Source of the DNA: Nostoc sp. XA010
Lineage (GTDB): Bacteria > Cyanobacteriota > Cyanobacteriia > Cyanobacteriales > Nostocaceae
Reading direction: 5' to 3'
Assembly (NCBI RefSeq): GCF_020829625.1
Contig: NZ_JAIVFX010000003.1
Coordinates: forward strand, 1-64,000
Length of the DNA stretch: 64,000 nucleotides
Shown here: one piece after another, positions 47,094-57,591 of the stretch
Position numbering within the stretch: the stretch's first letter is position 1
How the letters are laid out: every line of letters begins with the position of its first letter
Position numbers and translations under genes: made by a program
The notes under the pieces: model-generated
What the model was told of the DNA's origin: nothing
What the model saw: only the letters and a program-made list of their open reading frames with translations
The model's database searches: none

Positions 47094-47483
47094 TGGATCC
47101 GAGCAGAGTCGAACTGCTGTCCAAATTGGGTATTAACCCCCCGCTCATTCACAGGTTTAGCCTTTCTGACCCTCAAGGCGGGAATCGTTCATTATCCCGA
47201 ACGTAGGATGCTCTGATTTAATCTTAGCTAGCAAGCCAACCAGAGAACGCTTACTAGAGCATCCGTTGGGGTTTGGTCTTCAGTCCTTAACGGAGTCAAA
47301 CTAAAGACGCTCGAACCTATAAGAGGTTTTTAGGCAGCTGCTACTAGAGCAGGCTTACGAGCAAAGCTAACGATGTTATTCGCATTTACTTTTTGTTTGA
47401 GCCTTTGATTTCCGAGAGGAGACTCACTCTCGACCTGAATCACAGAGCAGCGTTCGCCAACCTGTCGAAACCGTGACGGACCC
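47094..47483 (-). ncRNA. ssrA: Transfer-messenger RNA (tmRNA)
   Basis: Rescues stalled ribosomes. The 5' end GGGTCCGTCACGGTTTCGAC pairs with the 3' end ...GTTCGACTCTGCTCGGATCC to form the tRNA-like domain; the discriminator is A and CCA is not encoded. The tag frame (47383-47330) reads ANNIVSFARKPALVAAA and stops with TAA, matching the cyanobacterial tag form. Pseudoknot-rich sequence fills the rest. It is one-piece and about 390 nt long, normal for Nostocales. Confidence 0.95.
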
Positions 47484-47548
47484 ATGCGCTTCATAATTCA
47501 ATTATAATACGCAATTTTGGAAATGTGTTGCTGACAATAATTTTTGGT

Positions 47549-48313
47549 TTATGCCAGTACTGCTGAGAAACACAGGGTATCTTTATATGAAGTTGGCTCT
47601 AGACCATCAGTATAGTTGGCACACAGGATAATGTCTTTGTAGCCATTTTCCCGCAAACACATAATAAACTCGTCACGTCCAAACCAATGTAGAGGAACAT
47701 TTTGTAATTCTGTAGCAACAAGTTTGCCCTCTTTCCACTTCTCGTAGCGAATCACAGTCGTATTCAGTTGATTTAGCCAGTCTATCCGAGATGTGAATTG
47801 TAAAAGGATTGTTGATCCATCAAGGCAGTTGATTGGCGAGCGCTGCTTAACAAGATTCTCTGTTTTAAAATCTTCAATAGGCAACTCTAAATCAATAAAG
47901 ATTCGCCCTTGTGGTTCCAGATGTCGAGCAAAAGCTTGCAATGCAGCCACAGCCGCAGTTCGCTTTTCTAGCAACATAAACGAGCCAAACGAAACTGCAA
48001 TCGCATTATATCTACCAGAAATGTCAAGATTTTCTACACAACCTTGATGCAAAACAGGATTTAAATTCCTGTCAGTACAGTGCTTTCGACAAGCAGCAAG
48101 CATATCTGGTGAAGTATCAATACCCTCAATATTGATACCAGCTTCTAGCAGTGGAATGAGTAATCGTCCCGTTCCCACCATCGCCTCCAAAATTCTGCGA
48201 CCAATTGATGAAAGATGTTTGATGTAGTATGGAATATCTGGGTAATCTTGACCAATGGGCTTAGTTATTTCATAAACCTCAGTACATAAGGGCCCGTATG
48301 CCGTTAATGTCAT
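47549..48313 (-). CDS. Class I SAM-dependent methyltransferase
   Basis: A 254-residue protein with the Rossmann-type SAM site RRILEAMVGTGRLLIPLLEAG (about 39-59), motif II-like IEGIDTSPDMLAACRKH, and a post-motif 'NAIAVSFGSFMLLEK'. The loop AMVGTG is slightly unusual (commonly E.GCGTG or AGTG). The substrate is unknown. It is separated from the atp operon by about 100 bp and may be transcribed after it. Confidence 0.82.
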   Translation of the reverse strand: MTLTAYGPLCTEVYEITKPIGQDYPDIPYYIKHLSSIGRRILEAMVGTGRLLIPLLEAGINIEGIDTSPDMLAACRKHCTDRNLNPVLHQGCVENLDISGRYNAIAVSFGSFMLLEKRTAAVAALQAFARHLEPQGRIFIDLELPIEDFKTENLVKQRSPINCLDGSTILLQFTSRIDWLNQLNTTVIRYEKWKEGKLVATELQNVPLHWFGRDEFIMCLRENGYKDIILCANYTDGLEPTSYKDTLCFSAVLA

Positions 48314-48416
48314 CTATAAAAGTCTCAAATACTAAAAATAGCCAATTGCTAATCTTAAAATAATTAGCAATTGACTATATATTACAAGGCACTACAAATA
48401 AATAATTAGCTATACC

Positions 48417-49364
48417 CTAAGTTAGTGCTTCAGCACCACCAACAACTTCTAGGAGTTCCTGGGTAATTGCAGCTTGTCGGGCTTTGTTGTAAGACAGCGT
48501 AAGGGTGTTAATCAATTCACCAGCATTTTCACTAGCATTACTCATGGCTGTCATCCGGGCTGCTAGTTCACTAGCTGCCGATTCTTGCAGCGCTCGTAAT
48601 AGCTGGTTACTCAGATACAGAGGCAACAAAGAATCGAGAATCTGCACTGGATCTTGCTCGAAAATCATGTCAGGAGCCAACGGGCGGACTTGGCTAGCCA
48701 CTTTCTCCCGTTCGACTTCAAATTTACCGCCACGGGTTGTCAAGCGGAAAATTTCATCATCGGCTGCTTCTAGACCTTGCGGATCCAGGGGCAGTAAGGT
48801 TTGTATCACAGGACGGGAGCTAACCAATGAAAGGAATCTGGTGTAGATTAATTCGATGCGGTCTACTTCTTCGGAAAGGAACAAGGAAAGTAGTTGGTCG
48901 GCAATCTGATTGGCTTCTGCTGCGGTGGGAATTTGCTCTAAGCCGCTATAGGTAGCATCAATAGGCTGATCGCGGCGTTGAAAGTACTGCGTAGATTTAC
49001 GTCCGACTAACACAAATTGATAGTTTAAACCTTCTGCTTTGATTTCTTTGGCACGGTTTTCTGCACGACGGATAACGTTATTATTGTAGCCGCCGCATAG
49101 ACCGCGATCGCCTGAAATTACCAACAGCCCAACTGACTTAACTTCTCTTTTTCTCAGCAGTGGCAGGTTTGCTTCTTCAAAGCGCAGACGGCTTTGCAAA
49201 CCATACAATACTTGTGCCAAGCGATCAGCAAAGGGGCGAGTCGCTAGCACTTGTTCTTGCGCCCGGCGCACTCTAGCCGCAGCTACGAGACGCATGGCTT
49301 CTGTAATTTTTTTGGTGTTTTTGACCGACTGAATGCGATCGCGTATTGCTTTTAGATTGGGCAT
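48417..49364 (-). CDS. atpC: ATP synthase F1 gamma subunit
   Basis: The central rotor shaft of F1 (atpG in E. coli naming). The 315 residues begin [36 protein letters not shown] and end with the conserved C-terminal helix [42 protein letters not shown]. The length includes the extra segment typical of cyanobacterial gamma around residues 195-235, but without the two redox cysteines of the plant chloroplast form. It is the last gene of the atp operon, 96 bp after atpA. Confidence 0.96.
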   Translation of the reverse strand: MPNLKAIRDRIQSVKNTKKITEAMRLVAAARVRRAQEQVLATRPFADRLAQVLYGLQSRLRFEEANLPLLRKREVKSVGLLVISGDRGLCGGYNNNVIRRAENRAKEIKAEGLNYQFVLVGRKSTQYFQRRDQPIDATYSGLEQIPTAAEANQIADQLLSLFLSEEVDRIELIYTRFLSLVSSRPVIQTLLPLDPQGLEAADDEIFRLTTRGGKFEVEREKVASQVRPLAPDMIFEQDPVQILDSLLPLYLSNQLLRALQESAASELAARMTAMSNASENAGELINTLTLSYNKARQAAITQELLEVVGGAEALT

Positions 49365-49460
49365 ATTCTTGAGTTAGGAGTTAGGAGCTAGGAGTTAGGA
49401 GTTAAGAGCTAGGAGTATTTCATTAACTTTTAACTCTTAACTCTTCACTCCTCACTTTAA
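49365..49460. repeat. Heptamer tandem repeats between atpA and atpC
   Basis: Units of agttagg/agctagg (about 49373-49412) followed by inverted units taactctt (about 49430-49450). The two halves are complementary, so the mRNA spacer can fold into a hairpin. Confidence 0.75.
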
Positions 49461-50981
49461 TTACGCTGCTGCTTTGAAGGTCTTTTTATATTCGCTAAGT
49501 GCTTCCTTCAAGGCAGCTTCTTCTGCATCACCTAGTGCTTTGGAGGCTTGTACTCCTTGGGCATACTCGGTTTTACCAGTCTTTAAGTACTCCCGCAGAC
49601 CTTGAGTAAAGGTTGTGACTTTATCTACAGGAACGTCATCCAAGTAACCATTGATACCAGCGTAGAGAATTGCTACTTGCTCGTATACCGAGAGTGGCGA
49701 ATTTTGTGGCTGCTTGAGAAGTTCGCGTAACCGTTGACCCCGTGCTAGCTGGTCTTGAGTAGCTTTATCCAAGTCAGAAGCAAATTGAGCGAAGGCTTGC
49801 AGGTCGTCAAATTGGGCTAGTTCCAATTTAATCTTACCGGCAACTTTTTTCATTGCCTTGGTTTGAGCCGCAGAACCCACGCGGGATACAGAAATACCAG
49901 GGTTCACAGCCGGACGGATACCAGCGTTGAACAAGTCAGAAGATAGGAATATCTGACCATCGGTAATGGAAATTACGTTGGTGGGGATGTATGCTGAAAC
50001 GTCACCAGCTTGGGTTTCGATAATTGGTAGGGCGGTCATACTGCCTTTACCTAATTCATCACTGAGCTTGGCGGCTCTTTCTAACAAACGAGAGTGAATG
50101 TAGAATACATCTCCAGGGTAAGCTTCGCGTCCGGGTGGACGACGCAGCAGTAGTGACATTTGACGATAAGCTTGGGCTTGCTTGGAAAGGTCATCGTAAA
50201 TTACCAGGGTAGCTTTACCTTTGTACATGAAGTACTCAGCAATAGTTGCGCCTGTGTAAGGAGCTAGGTATTGCAGGGTTGCTGGTTCACTGGCACTAGC
50301 AAAGACAACGACGGTGTAATCCATCGCGCCTTTTTCTTGCAATGTCTGCACCACGTTAGCTACAGTGGAAGCTTTTTGACCGATCGCAACGTATACACAA
50401 ACTACATCTTCTTCTTTCTGGTTGATGATTGTGTCAATCGCGATCGCAGTTTTGCCGGTTTGACGGTCGCCAATAATCAATTCCCGTTGACCACGACCGA
50501 TGGGAATCATTGAGTCAATAGCTGTGATACCCGTTTGCATCGGTTCGTGTACAGACCGACGAGCAATGATACCGGGTGCTGGAGATTCAATCAAACGGCT
50601 GTCTGAAGTCTTGATGTCTCCCTTACCATCAATGGGACGACCCAAAGCGTCTACAACTCGTCCAATTAAGGCTTCTCCTACGGGTACTTGGGCAATTCTA
50701 CCAGTAGCGGTTACAGAGCTACCTTCTTGAATTTCTAGCCCTTCACCCATGAGTACCGCGCCCACATTGTCTTCTTCTAAGTTCTGGGCGATGCCAATTG
50801 TACCATCTTCAAATTCCAAAAGTTCCCCAGACATAGCCTTTTCCAGACCATAAATCCGGGCAATACCGTCACCTACTTGTAGGACAGTACCAACGTTAGC
50901 AACTTTGACCTCTTGATCGTATTGCTCGATTTGTTGTTGGATAATGCTGCTAATTTCGTCAGGTCTAATTGATATGCTCAT
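49461..50981 (-). CDS. atpA: ATP synthase F1 alpha subunit
   Basis: A non-catalytic nucleotide-binding subunit of the F1 hexamer. The 506 residues contain the P-loop [13 protein letters not shown] (about 170-182), [18 protein letters not shown] and the signature [17 protein letters not shown] (about 364-380), with start [22 protein letters not shown]. Length is normal. It lies between atpD (delta) and atpC (gamma). The beta and epsilon genes are elsewhere in the genome, as usual in cyanobacteria. Confidence 0.98.
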   Translation of the reverse strand: MSISIRPDEISSIIQQQIEQYDQEVKVANVGTVLQVGDGIARIYGLEKAMSGELLEFEDGTIGIAQNLEEDNVGAVLMGEGLEIQEGSSVTATGRIAQVPVGEALIGRVVDALGRPIDGKGDIKTSDSRLIESPAPGIIARRSVHEPMQTGITAIDSMIPIGRGQRELIIGDRQTGKTAIAIDTIINQKEEDVVCVYVAIGQKASTVANVVQTLQEKGAMDYTVVVFASASEPATLQYLAPYTGATIAEYFMYKGKATLVIYDDLSKQAQAYRQMSLLLRRPPGREAYPGDVFYIHSRLLERAAKLSDELGKGSMTALPIIETQAGDVSAYIPTNVISITDGQIFLSSDLFNAGIRPAVNPGISVSRVGSAAQTKAMKKVAGKIKLELAQFDDLQAFAQFASDLDKATQDQLARGQRLRELLKQPQNSPLSVYEQVAILYAGINGYLDDVPVDKVTTFTQGLREYLKTGKTEYAQGVQASKALGDAEEAALKEALSEYKKTFKAAA

Positions 50982-50989
50982 GTGTCTAT

Positions 50990-51171
50990 CTTGTTTGCTT
51001 TCGAGACGGGAAAATTCAATAGTTAGGAGTGATGAGTTAAGAGTGATGAGTTAAGAGCGATGAGTTAAAAAAGCAAAGGTTAAAAGTTAAAAGTCAAAAT
51101 AAATTATTGTTTACTTAACTCTTAACTCCTAACTTTTAACTCCTAACTCCTAACTTCTAACTCCTAACCTT
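50990..51171. repeat. Short tandem repeats able to form a hairpin between atpD and atpA
   Basis: Plus-strand units agttaggagtgatgagttaa (about 51020-51070) are followed by the inverse units aactcttaactcctaactt (about 51115-51168), with an AT-rich middle. The array is 100-plus bases and sits between two co-transcribed genes, so it will be part of the mRNA. Confidence 0.75.
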
Positions 51172-51726
51172 CTAGCTATTAGTTAAGCGCAATGAAAGGC
51201 GACGCAACTGACCCCGGATACTGGCATCAATTACTTGCGAGCCTACTTTAATGATCACACCACCAATTAACTCGCTGTCTACCTTGCTTTCTAGTTCTAC
51301 CTGGCGAGCATTACTGATGGCAATGACTTTTTGGATGATTGCCTGCTGTTGAGCTTCTGTGAGGGGAACGGCTGAAATTACTTCCGCTAATACGGTTTGA
51401 TTCAGCTGCCGCAACAGCGCCAGATATTGTTGAAAAATAGATTCCAAGAATGCGATGCGGCGTTTGTCTACTAGTATCAACAAAAAGTTGCGTAAGTAGG
51501 GGTTAGAGCCTTCACCGAGTATTTGTTTGATGAGAGCTTTTTTGTTCTCAGCCTGAATAAACGGGTTGCTGAAGAAGTTGTGTAGCTGTTTGTCTGCTCT
51601 GAGCAGTCCCAGGAAAGTACGCGCATCTTCCCCGAACTCTTCTGTCAAATTTTTCGATTGCGCTATTGACAAAAGTGCCTGTGCGTAAGGTTGGGCTACT
51701 TCGGCTGCCGCTACCTGACTTGTCAT
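51172..51726 (-). CDS. atpD: ATP synthase F1 delta subunit
   Basis: A stator component (OSCP-like) linking F1 to the b/b' stalk; atpH in E. coli naming. The 184 residues show [18 protein letters not shown] at the start and [24 protein letters not shown] in the middle. The C-terminal signature is [30 protein letters not shown]. The start codon overlaps the end of atpF by 4 bp, a sign of translational coupling. Confidence 0.96.
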   Translation of the reverse strand: MTSQVAAAEVAQPYAQALLSIAQSKNLTEEFGEDARTFLGLLRADKQLHNFFSNPFIQAENKKALIKQILGEGSNPYLRNFLLILVDKRRIAFLESIFQQYLALLRQLNQTVLAEVISAVPLTEAQQQAIIQKVIAISNARQVELESKVDSELIGGVIIKVGSQVIDASIRGQLRRLSLRLTNS

Positions 51727-52295
51727 ACATTGCCTCCCAGTTGTGCGATGCTGCGGTCAATTAAACTTTGTTGAGCATCGTCGGCAATCCCGCCTTTAAG
51801 TTGCGATTCGACTTTTTGCAATGCTAGTGTAGCAACTCGTTGCCGTAGTTGAGCGATCGCTCGATCAGTTTCGGTGTTTAAATCTGCTGCTGCTGTTTGT
51901 TTCAAGCGCTCTACGTCTTGCCCTGCCTTCGCTAACAAGGCTTCTTTCGCTTTTTGGGCATTTTCTACGGCAGATTGGCGGATGCGTTCTGCCTCTGCCT
52001 GAGATTGCTTCAACTGCTCTTGCGCTTGGGAAAGGGCAGTCTTTGCCTCTTTTAAGCGCCCTTCTGCTTCCTGAATTGCGGTGGCAATATTGGATTGTCG
52101 CTCATTCAGGATATTGCTTAAAACTTTACGTCCGAAGTAGAATAATATGCCAATCAGAATCGCTAGATTGATCAGATTGGTTTCAAAAATGTCTAGGTTT
52201 AGACCGAAACCACCTTCTGCTGCGCCTTCTGCCAATTCAGAGTGAACAGCGTTCGCTGCTGCGGCAAGTAATAAGAATGTCCCCATGATACCCAT
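51723..52295 (-). CDS. atpF: ATP synthase F0 b subunit
   Basis: One of two different peripheral-stalk subunits in photosynthetic F0. The 190 residues have an N-terminal membrane helix ([13 protein letters not shown], about 42-54) and a long Ala/Gln/Glu-rich coiled coil ([20 protein letters not shown] onward). The 23-residue segment before the membrane helix fits the cyanobacterial b form, in which an N-terminal extension is common. The stop overlaps atpD. Confidence 0.95.
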   Translation of the reverse strand: MGIMGTFLLLAAAANAVHSELAEGAAEGGFGLNLDIFETNLINLAILIGILFYFGRKVLSNILNERQSNIATAIQEAEGRLKEAKTALSQAQEQLKQSQAEAERIRQSAVENAQKAKEALLAKAGQDVERLKQTAAADLNTETDRAIAQLRQRVATLALQKVESQLKGGIADDAQQSLIDRSIAQLGGNV

Positions 52296-52488
52296 TTACA
52301 AGTGCGCTGCTCGCTTGCTAATACGTTGTATTTTTCCCAAGGGAAGGAAGTTTAAGTATCTTTTCCCTGTAAGGAAATTAAGTATCTTTCCCCAGAAGGG
52401 AAAAAGTGCCTTTATTTGACACTTAAATTTTGCGCTCTGGACTAGGGCCCAGTTGCGCGTATGCTTTCACAGAGCCAGTCTAGTTAGC

Positions 52489-52920
52489 TTATCTAACTGG
52501 AGTTGGCCCCAATAGTTTTTCTAGAATCTGCCTGCTTAGAGCATCAACTTGTTGCTCTAAGGTGCCAAAAGCTTCTTGCTTTTGTTGTTCTATTTCAACA
52601 GAAGCTTGTTCTCTTTGAGACTGAGCTTCTTTTTGGGCCTCTGCGATTTTCTCGGCAGTAATTTTCTTAGCTTCAAGTTGAGCTGCTTCTACGGTAGCTT
52701 GCGATTGTCTGCGAGCGTCTGCGAGTTGTTGCTCATATTCGGTAGCCAAGCGCTCGGCTTTAGCCAAGCTCTCCCGCGCTTCAAGGGTATTCGTTCGGAT
52801 ATAACTATCGCGATCGTCTAGTACCTTGGTCAGTGGCTTATAGAAAATTGCATTCAGCAAAGCTGCCAATAGCAGGAATTGCAATGCCATGAAGGGCAAG
52901 GTAGCATCGAAATCAAACAT
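52489..52920 (-). CDS. atpG: ATP synthase F0 b' subunit
   Basis: The second peripheral-stalk subunit, found in photosynthetic bacteria and chloroplasts (called atpF2 or atpX in some schemes). The 143 residues begin [38 protein letters not shown], a membrane helix and the conserved hinge, followed by a charged coiled coil. It lies 193 bp before atpF; that spacer contains gaaggga/ccctt-type repeats. Confidence 0.95.
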   Translation of the reverse strand: MFDFDATLPFMALQFLLLAALLNAIFYKPLTKVLDDRDSYIRTNTLEARESLAKAERLATEYEQQLADARRQSQATVEAAQLEAKKITAEKIAEAQKEAQSQREQASVEIEQQKQEAFGTLEQQVDALSRQILEKLLGPTPVR

Positions 52921-53102
52921 TTGTCTCCTCTTTGGCTGGAGTAGCAGTTTTCATGGCTAGCACCATCATCCAACCTTTCATATTTTAGAGACCCATAGCC
53001 AACAAGGGTCAACTGAACATTATAACTATTGAGATACCCAAAACATTTCGATTGTAGAGGCGTGATGATTCACGTCTCCACACTCGCAAAAATTTTCAGG
53101 TA

Positions 53103-53432
<330 letters not shown>

Positions 53433-53498
53433 TTAAGATCGCGCTTTGCGATGTTTTGAGCGAATATGCTCTTGGAACTGTGCTATCAACTGAGAAGT

Positions 53499-54260
53499 TT
53501 AATGCTCCTCATGTTCATCTCCGCCATGTCCCTCCATTGCCTCATGAATGTATGCTCCGGCTAGGGTGGCGAAAACCAGAGCTTGAATGGCACTGGTAAA
53601 TAAACCCAAGGCCATTACAGGCAGAGGTACAAATAGAGGAACTAGCAGCACCAGCACCGCTACTACCAATTCATCCGCCAAAATATTACCAAATAGCCGG
53701 AAGCTTAGGGAGAGGGGCTTGGTGAAATCTTCTAGGATTGCGATCGGCAACAAAACAGGTGTTGGCTCTATATATTTCTTAAAGTAGCCTAAACCCCGTT
53801 TGCTAAAACCTGCGTAAAAGTACGCTAAGGAGGTCAGCAATGCCAACGCAACAGTCGTATTGATGTCATTGGTGGGAGCTGCCAATTCGCCCGAAGGTAG
53901 CCTGATGAGCTTCCAGGGAATTAGTGCACCTGACCAGTTCGATACGAAAATAAACAAGAACAGTGTGCCAATAAATGGCACCCAAGGGCGGTACTCTTTC
54001 TCACCAAGTTGGTTTTTTGCCAAATCACGAATAAATTCTAAGGCATATTCCATCAAATTCTGGATGCCCTTGGGAATTCTTTGTGCGTTGCGAGTAGCAG
54101 CTATTGAAGCCACTACTAGAATACTAATCACAAACCATGAGGTGAGAAAAACTTGCCCATGAATTTTAAGATTGCCCAACTGCCAGTAGAAATGATGACC
54201 TACTTCTAATGCGGCGAGGGGAAAAGAATTAAGGGCGTTTAAGACACTAAGCATTTGCAT
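53499..54260 (-). CDS. atpI: ATP synthase F0 a subunit
   Basis: The stator channel subunit (atpB in E. coli naming). The 253 residues show five or six membrane helices, the essential Arg in [17 protein letters not shown] (about 184-200), and the late [16 protein letters not shown]. The first residues allow starts at 54260 or 54254. It follows atp1 by 60 bp. Confidence 0.96.
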   Translation of the reverse strand: MQMLSVLNALNSFPLAALEVGHHFYWQLGNLKIHGQVFLTSWFVISILVVASIAATRNAQRIPKGIQNLMEYALEFIRDLAKNQLGEKEYRPWVPFIGTLFLFIFVSNWSGALIPWKLIRLPSGELAAPTNDINTTVALALLTSLAYFYAGFSKRGLGYFKKYIEPTPVLLPIAILEDFTKPLSLSFRLFGNILADELVVAVLVLLVPLFVPLPVMALGLFTSAIQALVFATLAGAYIHEAMEGHGGDEHEEH

Positions 54261-54320
54261 TCTTCAAGCATTTTCCCCAACGAGCGAGGATGGGATTACT
54301 ATCTTTGTGAGCCTGACTTT

Positions 54321-54800
54321 TTAAGAATCAGGAATGAACGCAATTTGCACCATATAGACGAGGAGCGTGGCTTTATAAGTTAGAAATCCCAAAAAAATGG
54401 GCAGAATCTGTAGCTCACGCCATTGAGTTGCCACGATCATCACTCCAATAAACAGAGCAAAACGAGTTTTGCTCAGACTGGTTTTCTGACTACCAAGCTG
54501 CTCAACGTCTCTAGCCAACATTTTTAAGTAAACCACACCTGTACACGCCCCAATTAAATAATTTAGGGCAATGTTTAAGGAATAAAAAATCCACACAGAG
54601 ATAAAAATAACCCCCGTCAAGACAAGCGTGATTACCAACAATCGCTGGAAGAGTTGATGGAACTCTTGCATGGAGTTACCTGATTCTGTGTCTCCAGAAC
54701 CAGTTTTAGCATCTTGTTGCGTTGTCGGAGTGGGCGCAATTGATTCGTCTGACAAGCTCACGGGACTTGAAACCAGTACAGTTAAATATGATGACTGCAC
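54321..54800 (-). CDS. atp1: ATP synthase subunit I (Atp1/AtpI-type assembly protein)
   Basis: A 159-residue protein with a Thr/Ser-rich N-terminus and four membrane helices ([71 protein letters not shown]). It is the first gene of the cyanobacterial atp operon and is thought to help assemble the c ring. The promoter should lie just upstream; a short inverted repeat attcag-tcag-ctgaat (54801-54816) touches the start region. Confidence 0.88.
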   Translation of the reverse strand: MQSSYLTVLVSSPVSLSDESIAPTPTTQQDAKTGSGDTESGNSMQEFHQLFQRLLVITLVLTGVIFISVWIFYSLNIALNYLIGACTGVVYLKMLARDVEQLGSQKTSLSKTRFALFIGVMIVATQWRELQILPIFLGFLTYKATLLVYMVQIAFIPDS

Positions 54801-55289
54801 ATTCAGTCAGCTGAATCATATCACGATCCGGTAACAATACTTTAGGAAAAAACAATTAACTTCTTGGCAACGTTACACATTCAGTAAGGTCGCGCTCACA
54901 GAAGCGAGAGAGCGGCTGATCGTGTGAGGGAGCGTGTGGGTGAATAATCAATAAATGTTGCCTGAAAATTCAAAATTTCTTCCAATTCCAGTTTTTTGAG
55001 TGAATAATTATCCTCCAAAGTTTGAATTAAGTTGGTGTCAATAAAATCAACTGGTGCTTGAGGAGCGTATGAACGTACCGCAAATCAGAAATCGTAGAGT
55101 AGCGGCAAGTCATTAAAGATCGCACCACTGCTGAATTCCAGAAAGTTCCAACTTTTGGGATGATACAATACCCTGTTTCTTAGGCACTTTCTTAATTTAC
55201 ATTAATTTGCCAGAAGTGGTGATGGGCGATCGCTCCTCACGACGAGTATAAATTGACAAATCTTAACTTCGTATTTAAGTGAAGTGTAA
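54801..55289. other. Region between atp operon and methyltransferase gene, with a decayed gene end
   Basis: About 490 bases without an intact gene. The atp operon promoter lies at the left. At about 55034-55060 is the sequence ggtgtcaataaaatcaactg, a degenerate copy of the 3' end of the methyltransferase gene next door (55297-55335: ggtgtcaataaaatcagctg). It is the last trace of a duplicated gene. Confidence 0.55.
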
Positions 55290-56492
55290 TCAAGCAGGTG
55301 TCAATAAAATCAGCTGCTGCTGAAGAAGCGTTCTCACCCCATCCAAACCCAGTTGCACACCTGCTAAAATCTCTGCCACTGTTAAATTAGCATCACATTT
55401 TTGCATAAATTCAAACTCTGGTACAGATAAATTAACAATCTGGTAATCGTAATTAAAGAAACATTGACTGGGAAATCCTTCAATACAAGGATTAAGTTCG
55501 GGAATCGCTGCCAGTAAGGCGTTATCGTCTGACCAGTCGGACTTAATTAAAGGAGGACGACCGAGGAAAAACTCGTAATGAGTTACTTCTGGATCTAGTA
55601 ATTCTATCAGGCGGTAAAGCTGGCGTTGGCTTTGCCCGCCGCAGGCATCGCTCAATTGTTTTGCCCGTTCTAGTAACTCTGGTGCTTTGCCTAAAAGTCT
55701 CTCCAAATGCCAGAAACTCGGATTTGAGAAACCAATAAACTCCAATCCCGAAGCATCAATTAATTCAAATAGCGTCTCTATGTTGTAGTCAATTTCTTGG
55801 GGATGAACGTACATATCAGCAAAGTTTTCATCCTTGTGATTTTCTAATGACCAACGTTGTTTGTCGTATTTGACAAGTCGGTTATTTTCTGGTAGTGAAG
55901 CAAATATTTGTCGTCCTACTTGGACACCATCGCGGTAGTCGCCTTTTTTGTCACCTTGAAGAAGTGCGATCGCTTTTTGCATAAGTTGAATTTCCCAGCG
56001 TCCCAACTCTCCATAGACAAAAATGTGCATCAAGCCGCCTGGGGCTAACTTTTTCGCCAAAGCTCGAATACCGCCAATTGGATCGGAGGTATGATGCAAA
56101 ACACCAACACAATTAATTAGATCAAACTCACCCGGTAACTGTTCCACATCAAACAAGCTGAGGTGATGAAATTCAACGCGGGTAGCCCCAGAACGCTGAC
56201 AACGTTCTTTTGCTACAGCTAAAGCGCCAGTACTGAGATCAATTCCCACAACTGAAGCTTGAGGATTGAGGTGAACCAAGTACTCTGTACTTACACCAGT
56301 ACCGCAACCTGCATCTAAAATCCGAATATCTTGCCTTTGGGGTTTTTGACCTGTGCAGAAGTTATGAGCGGCTAGCCAATTCCAGCGCCAGTTGTAGCCT
56401 GGAGGTGGTTCATCCAACAAGGCTTCTGGCGGAAAGGGGTAGGTATTGTAGAGTTTGGCAACAGCAGCACTAACAGTTTGGGAATCGGACAT
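55290..56492 (-). CDS. Class I SAM-dependent methyltransferase with C-terminal extension
   Basis: The 400 residues contain the SAM loop RILDAGCGTGVSTEYLVHLNP (about 57-77), VVGIDLSTGALAVAKER, and FDLINCVGVLHHTSDPIGGIRALAKKLAPGG (about 125-155), the classic class I pattern. About 200 C-terminal residues form a further domain seen in similar cyanobacterial proteins. The segment LSDACGGQSQRQ (about 55626-55651) is encoded by a dispersed repeat and looks like an in-frame insert. Degenerate duplicates of both gene ends lie on either side, so it was once part of a tandem duplication. Substrate unknown. Confidence 0.82.
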   Translation of the reverse strand: MSDSQTVSAAVAKLYNTYPFPPEALLDEPPPGYNWRWNWLAAHNFCTGQKPQRQDIRILDAGCGTGVSTEYLVHLNPQASVVGIDLSTGALAVAKERCQRSGATRVEFHHLSLFDVEQLPGEFDLINCVGVLHHTSDPIGGIRALAKKLAPGGLMHIFVYGELGRWEIQLMQKAIALLQGDKKGDYRDGVQVGRQIFASLPENNRLVKYDKQRWSLENHKDENFADMYVHPQEIDYNIETLFELIDASGLEFIGFSNPSFWHLERLLGKAPELLERAKQLSDACGGQSQRQLYRLIELLDPEVTHYEFFLGRPPLIKSDWSDDNALLAAIPELNPCIEGFPSQCFFNYDYQIVNLSVPEFEFMQKCDANLTVAEILAGVQLGLDGVRTLLQQQLILLTPA

Positions 56493-56533
56493 GATGAGGA
56501 ATAACGCAGCATTTCTGAGTTTAGCGGATAGTG
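56431..56533. repeat. Direct repeat, copy 1: start of methyltransferase gene
   Basis: These bases cover the first codons and upstream region of the methyltransferase gene. They match 57310-57416 at roughly four of five positions, including gtagagtttggcaacagcag and tctgagtttagcg. The two copies flank the xisHI cassette. Confidence 0.75.
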
Positions 56534-56574
56534 GATGATTAGGGCAAAGATTACTATTGCTTATTTTCTACTAC

Positions 56575-56904
56575 TTATCCAACAGCAAAGTCAGTAAATT
56601 CGCGTTTATAAGGAGCATGAAATCCTAATACAATATCTTCTTTAGGTACACCAGCAGCAATTAATTCATTAGCGATACCGATTTCTGTACCATCTCTTTG
56701 TATCCAAATTTTTTTGTCTTTGATATCAACATGAATGATGACTCCATAAATTCTACGTTGTTCTTTCCAGCCAATATTTAAGACTTGATAATGATGCCGT
56801 TCTGCATCAAATAACAATTGAACATCTGTGCCATTAGCCACATCATTAGCTGAATGATTACTTAAAATCTCTTGAATGATTTGAGAGTAATTTATTCCTT
56901 CCAT
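56575..56904 (-). CDS. xisI: XisI-family protein
   Basis: XisI was described as one of the proteins controlling excision of the fdxN element in Anabaena heterocysts; many copies exist in cyanobacteria without a known target. The 109 residues show the family features: YSQIIQEIL near the start, DVQLLFDAERHHYQVLNIGWKEQRRIYGVIIHVDI, KIWIQRDGTEIGIANELIAAGVPKEDIVLGFH and YKREFTDFAVG at the end. It is intact. Its start overlaps the end of the broken xisH. Confidence 0.9.
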   Translation of the reverse strand: MEGINYSQIIQEILSNHSANDVANGTDVQLLFDAERHHYQVLNIGWKEQRRIYGVIIHVDIKDKKIWIQRDGTEIGIANELIAAGVPKEDIVLGFHAPYKREFTDFAVG

Positions 56905-57308
56905 AAAACAATGTCCTGACTTAAGGAATTAAATATTAAAAGTTTAATTTGATATTCTTTTAAAGAATTTTAAACAAATTGACGTGAGAAAAAGTCTTGA
57001 TATGTATCTTGGCTAATAGCTAGATATAAAATACGTTCTGGTTCTTCTTTTTTTTATGCTAGCCAATAATTCAAGGTTTGACCTAAAGCGAGATGAAATT
57101 CCTTTACTTCAGATGCACCTAGAAAGGATTTTATTTCTACGACTATTTTTTGACCTTGTTTTTGTGCTGCCAATAGTCTTTCTGCTCCTAAATCCACAAA
57201 AAATTCAATATCATCAACTTTCAGATGCAATGGATCATGAGTAATCATCCAACCATCTTTTTCTAAAGCAGTGCGGACATATTGATGGAATATATCTTTA
57301 GAAGGCAT
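56892..57308 (-). pseudogene. xisH: XisH-family protein, disrupted by two in-frame stops
   Basis: The frame starts MPSKDIFHQYVRTALEKDGW and keeps the PD-(D/E)XK-like core VDLGAERLLAAQKQG...IVVEIKSFLGASEVKEFHLALGQTLNYWLA. A TAA stop follows at 57056-57054. The same frame continues KKEEPERILYLAISQDTYQDF, meets a second TAA at 56972-56970, and goes on (SLKEYQIKLLIFN...DIVLW) to a last TAA overlapping the xisI start. No frameshift is needed, so both changes are point nonsense mutations. Family length is about 138 residues, equal to this span. Confidence 0.85.
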
Positions 57309-57309
57309 A

Positions 57310-57416
57310 GGAAAATGGATAGGTATCGTAGAGTTTGGCAACAGCAGCGCTAACGGTTTGGGAGTCTGATAATTCAGGAGCAATATTGCAGCAATTCTGA
57401 GTTTAGCGAATGCTGG
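57310..57416. repeat. Direct repeat, copy 2: relic of a methyltransferase gene start
   Basis: Read on the minus strand it gives SDSQTVSAAVAKLYDTYPF, nearly identical to the N-terminus of the methyltransferase encoded at 55290-56492, then changes into the xisH start. It is the 5' relic of a second methyltransferase gene. Confidence 0.75.
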
Positions 57417-57591
57417 ACACTTCAGGTAGACAAATAATTGCGTAGGCGCAGCCCGTCGTAGACATCGCCATCAGCCCATATATTTTAAGTAGGGAAGCCG
57501 TTTCAGTAAAAACACTAGTGTTTAAGTATTTATTAGCTAATAAAATTTAATTGTAATTTTGTATAAAAATTTACTTACCCAGGAGCATTAA

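Noticed and set aside
54801..54816. Short inverted repeat attcag/ctgaat as an operator of the atp operon
   Set aside because: Only six-base arms; no known regulator site is matched, so it is mentioned but not listed as a site.
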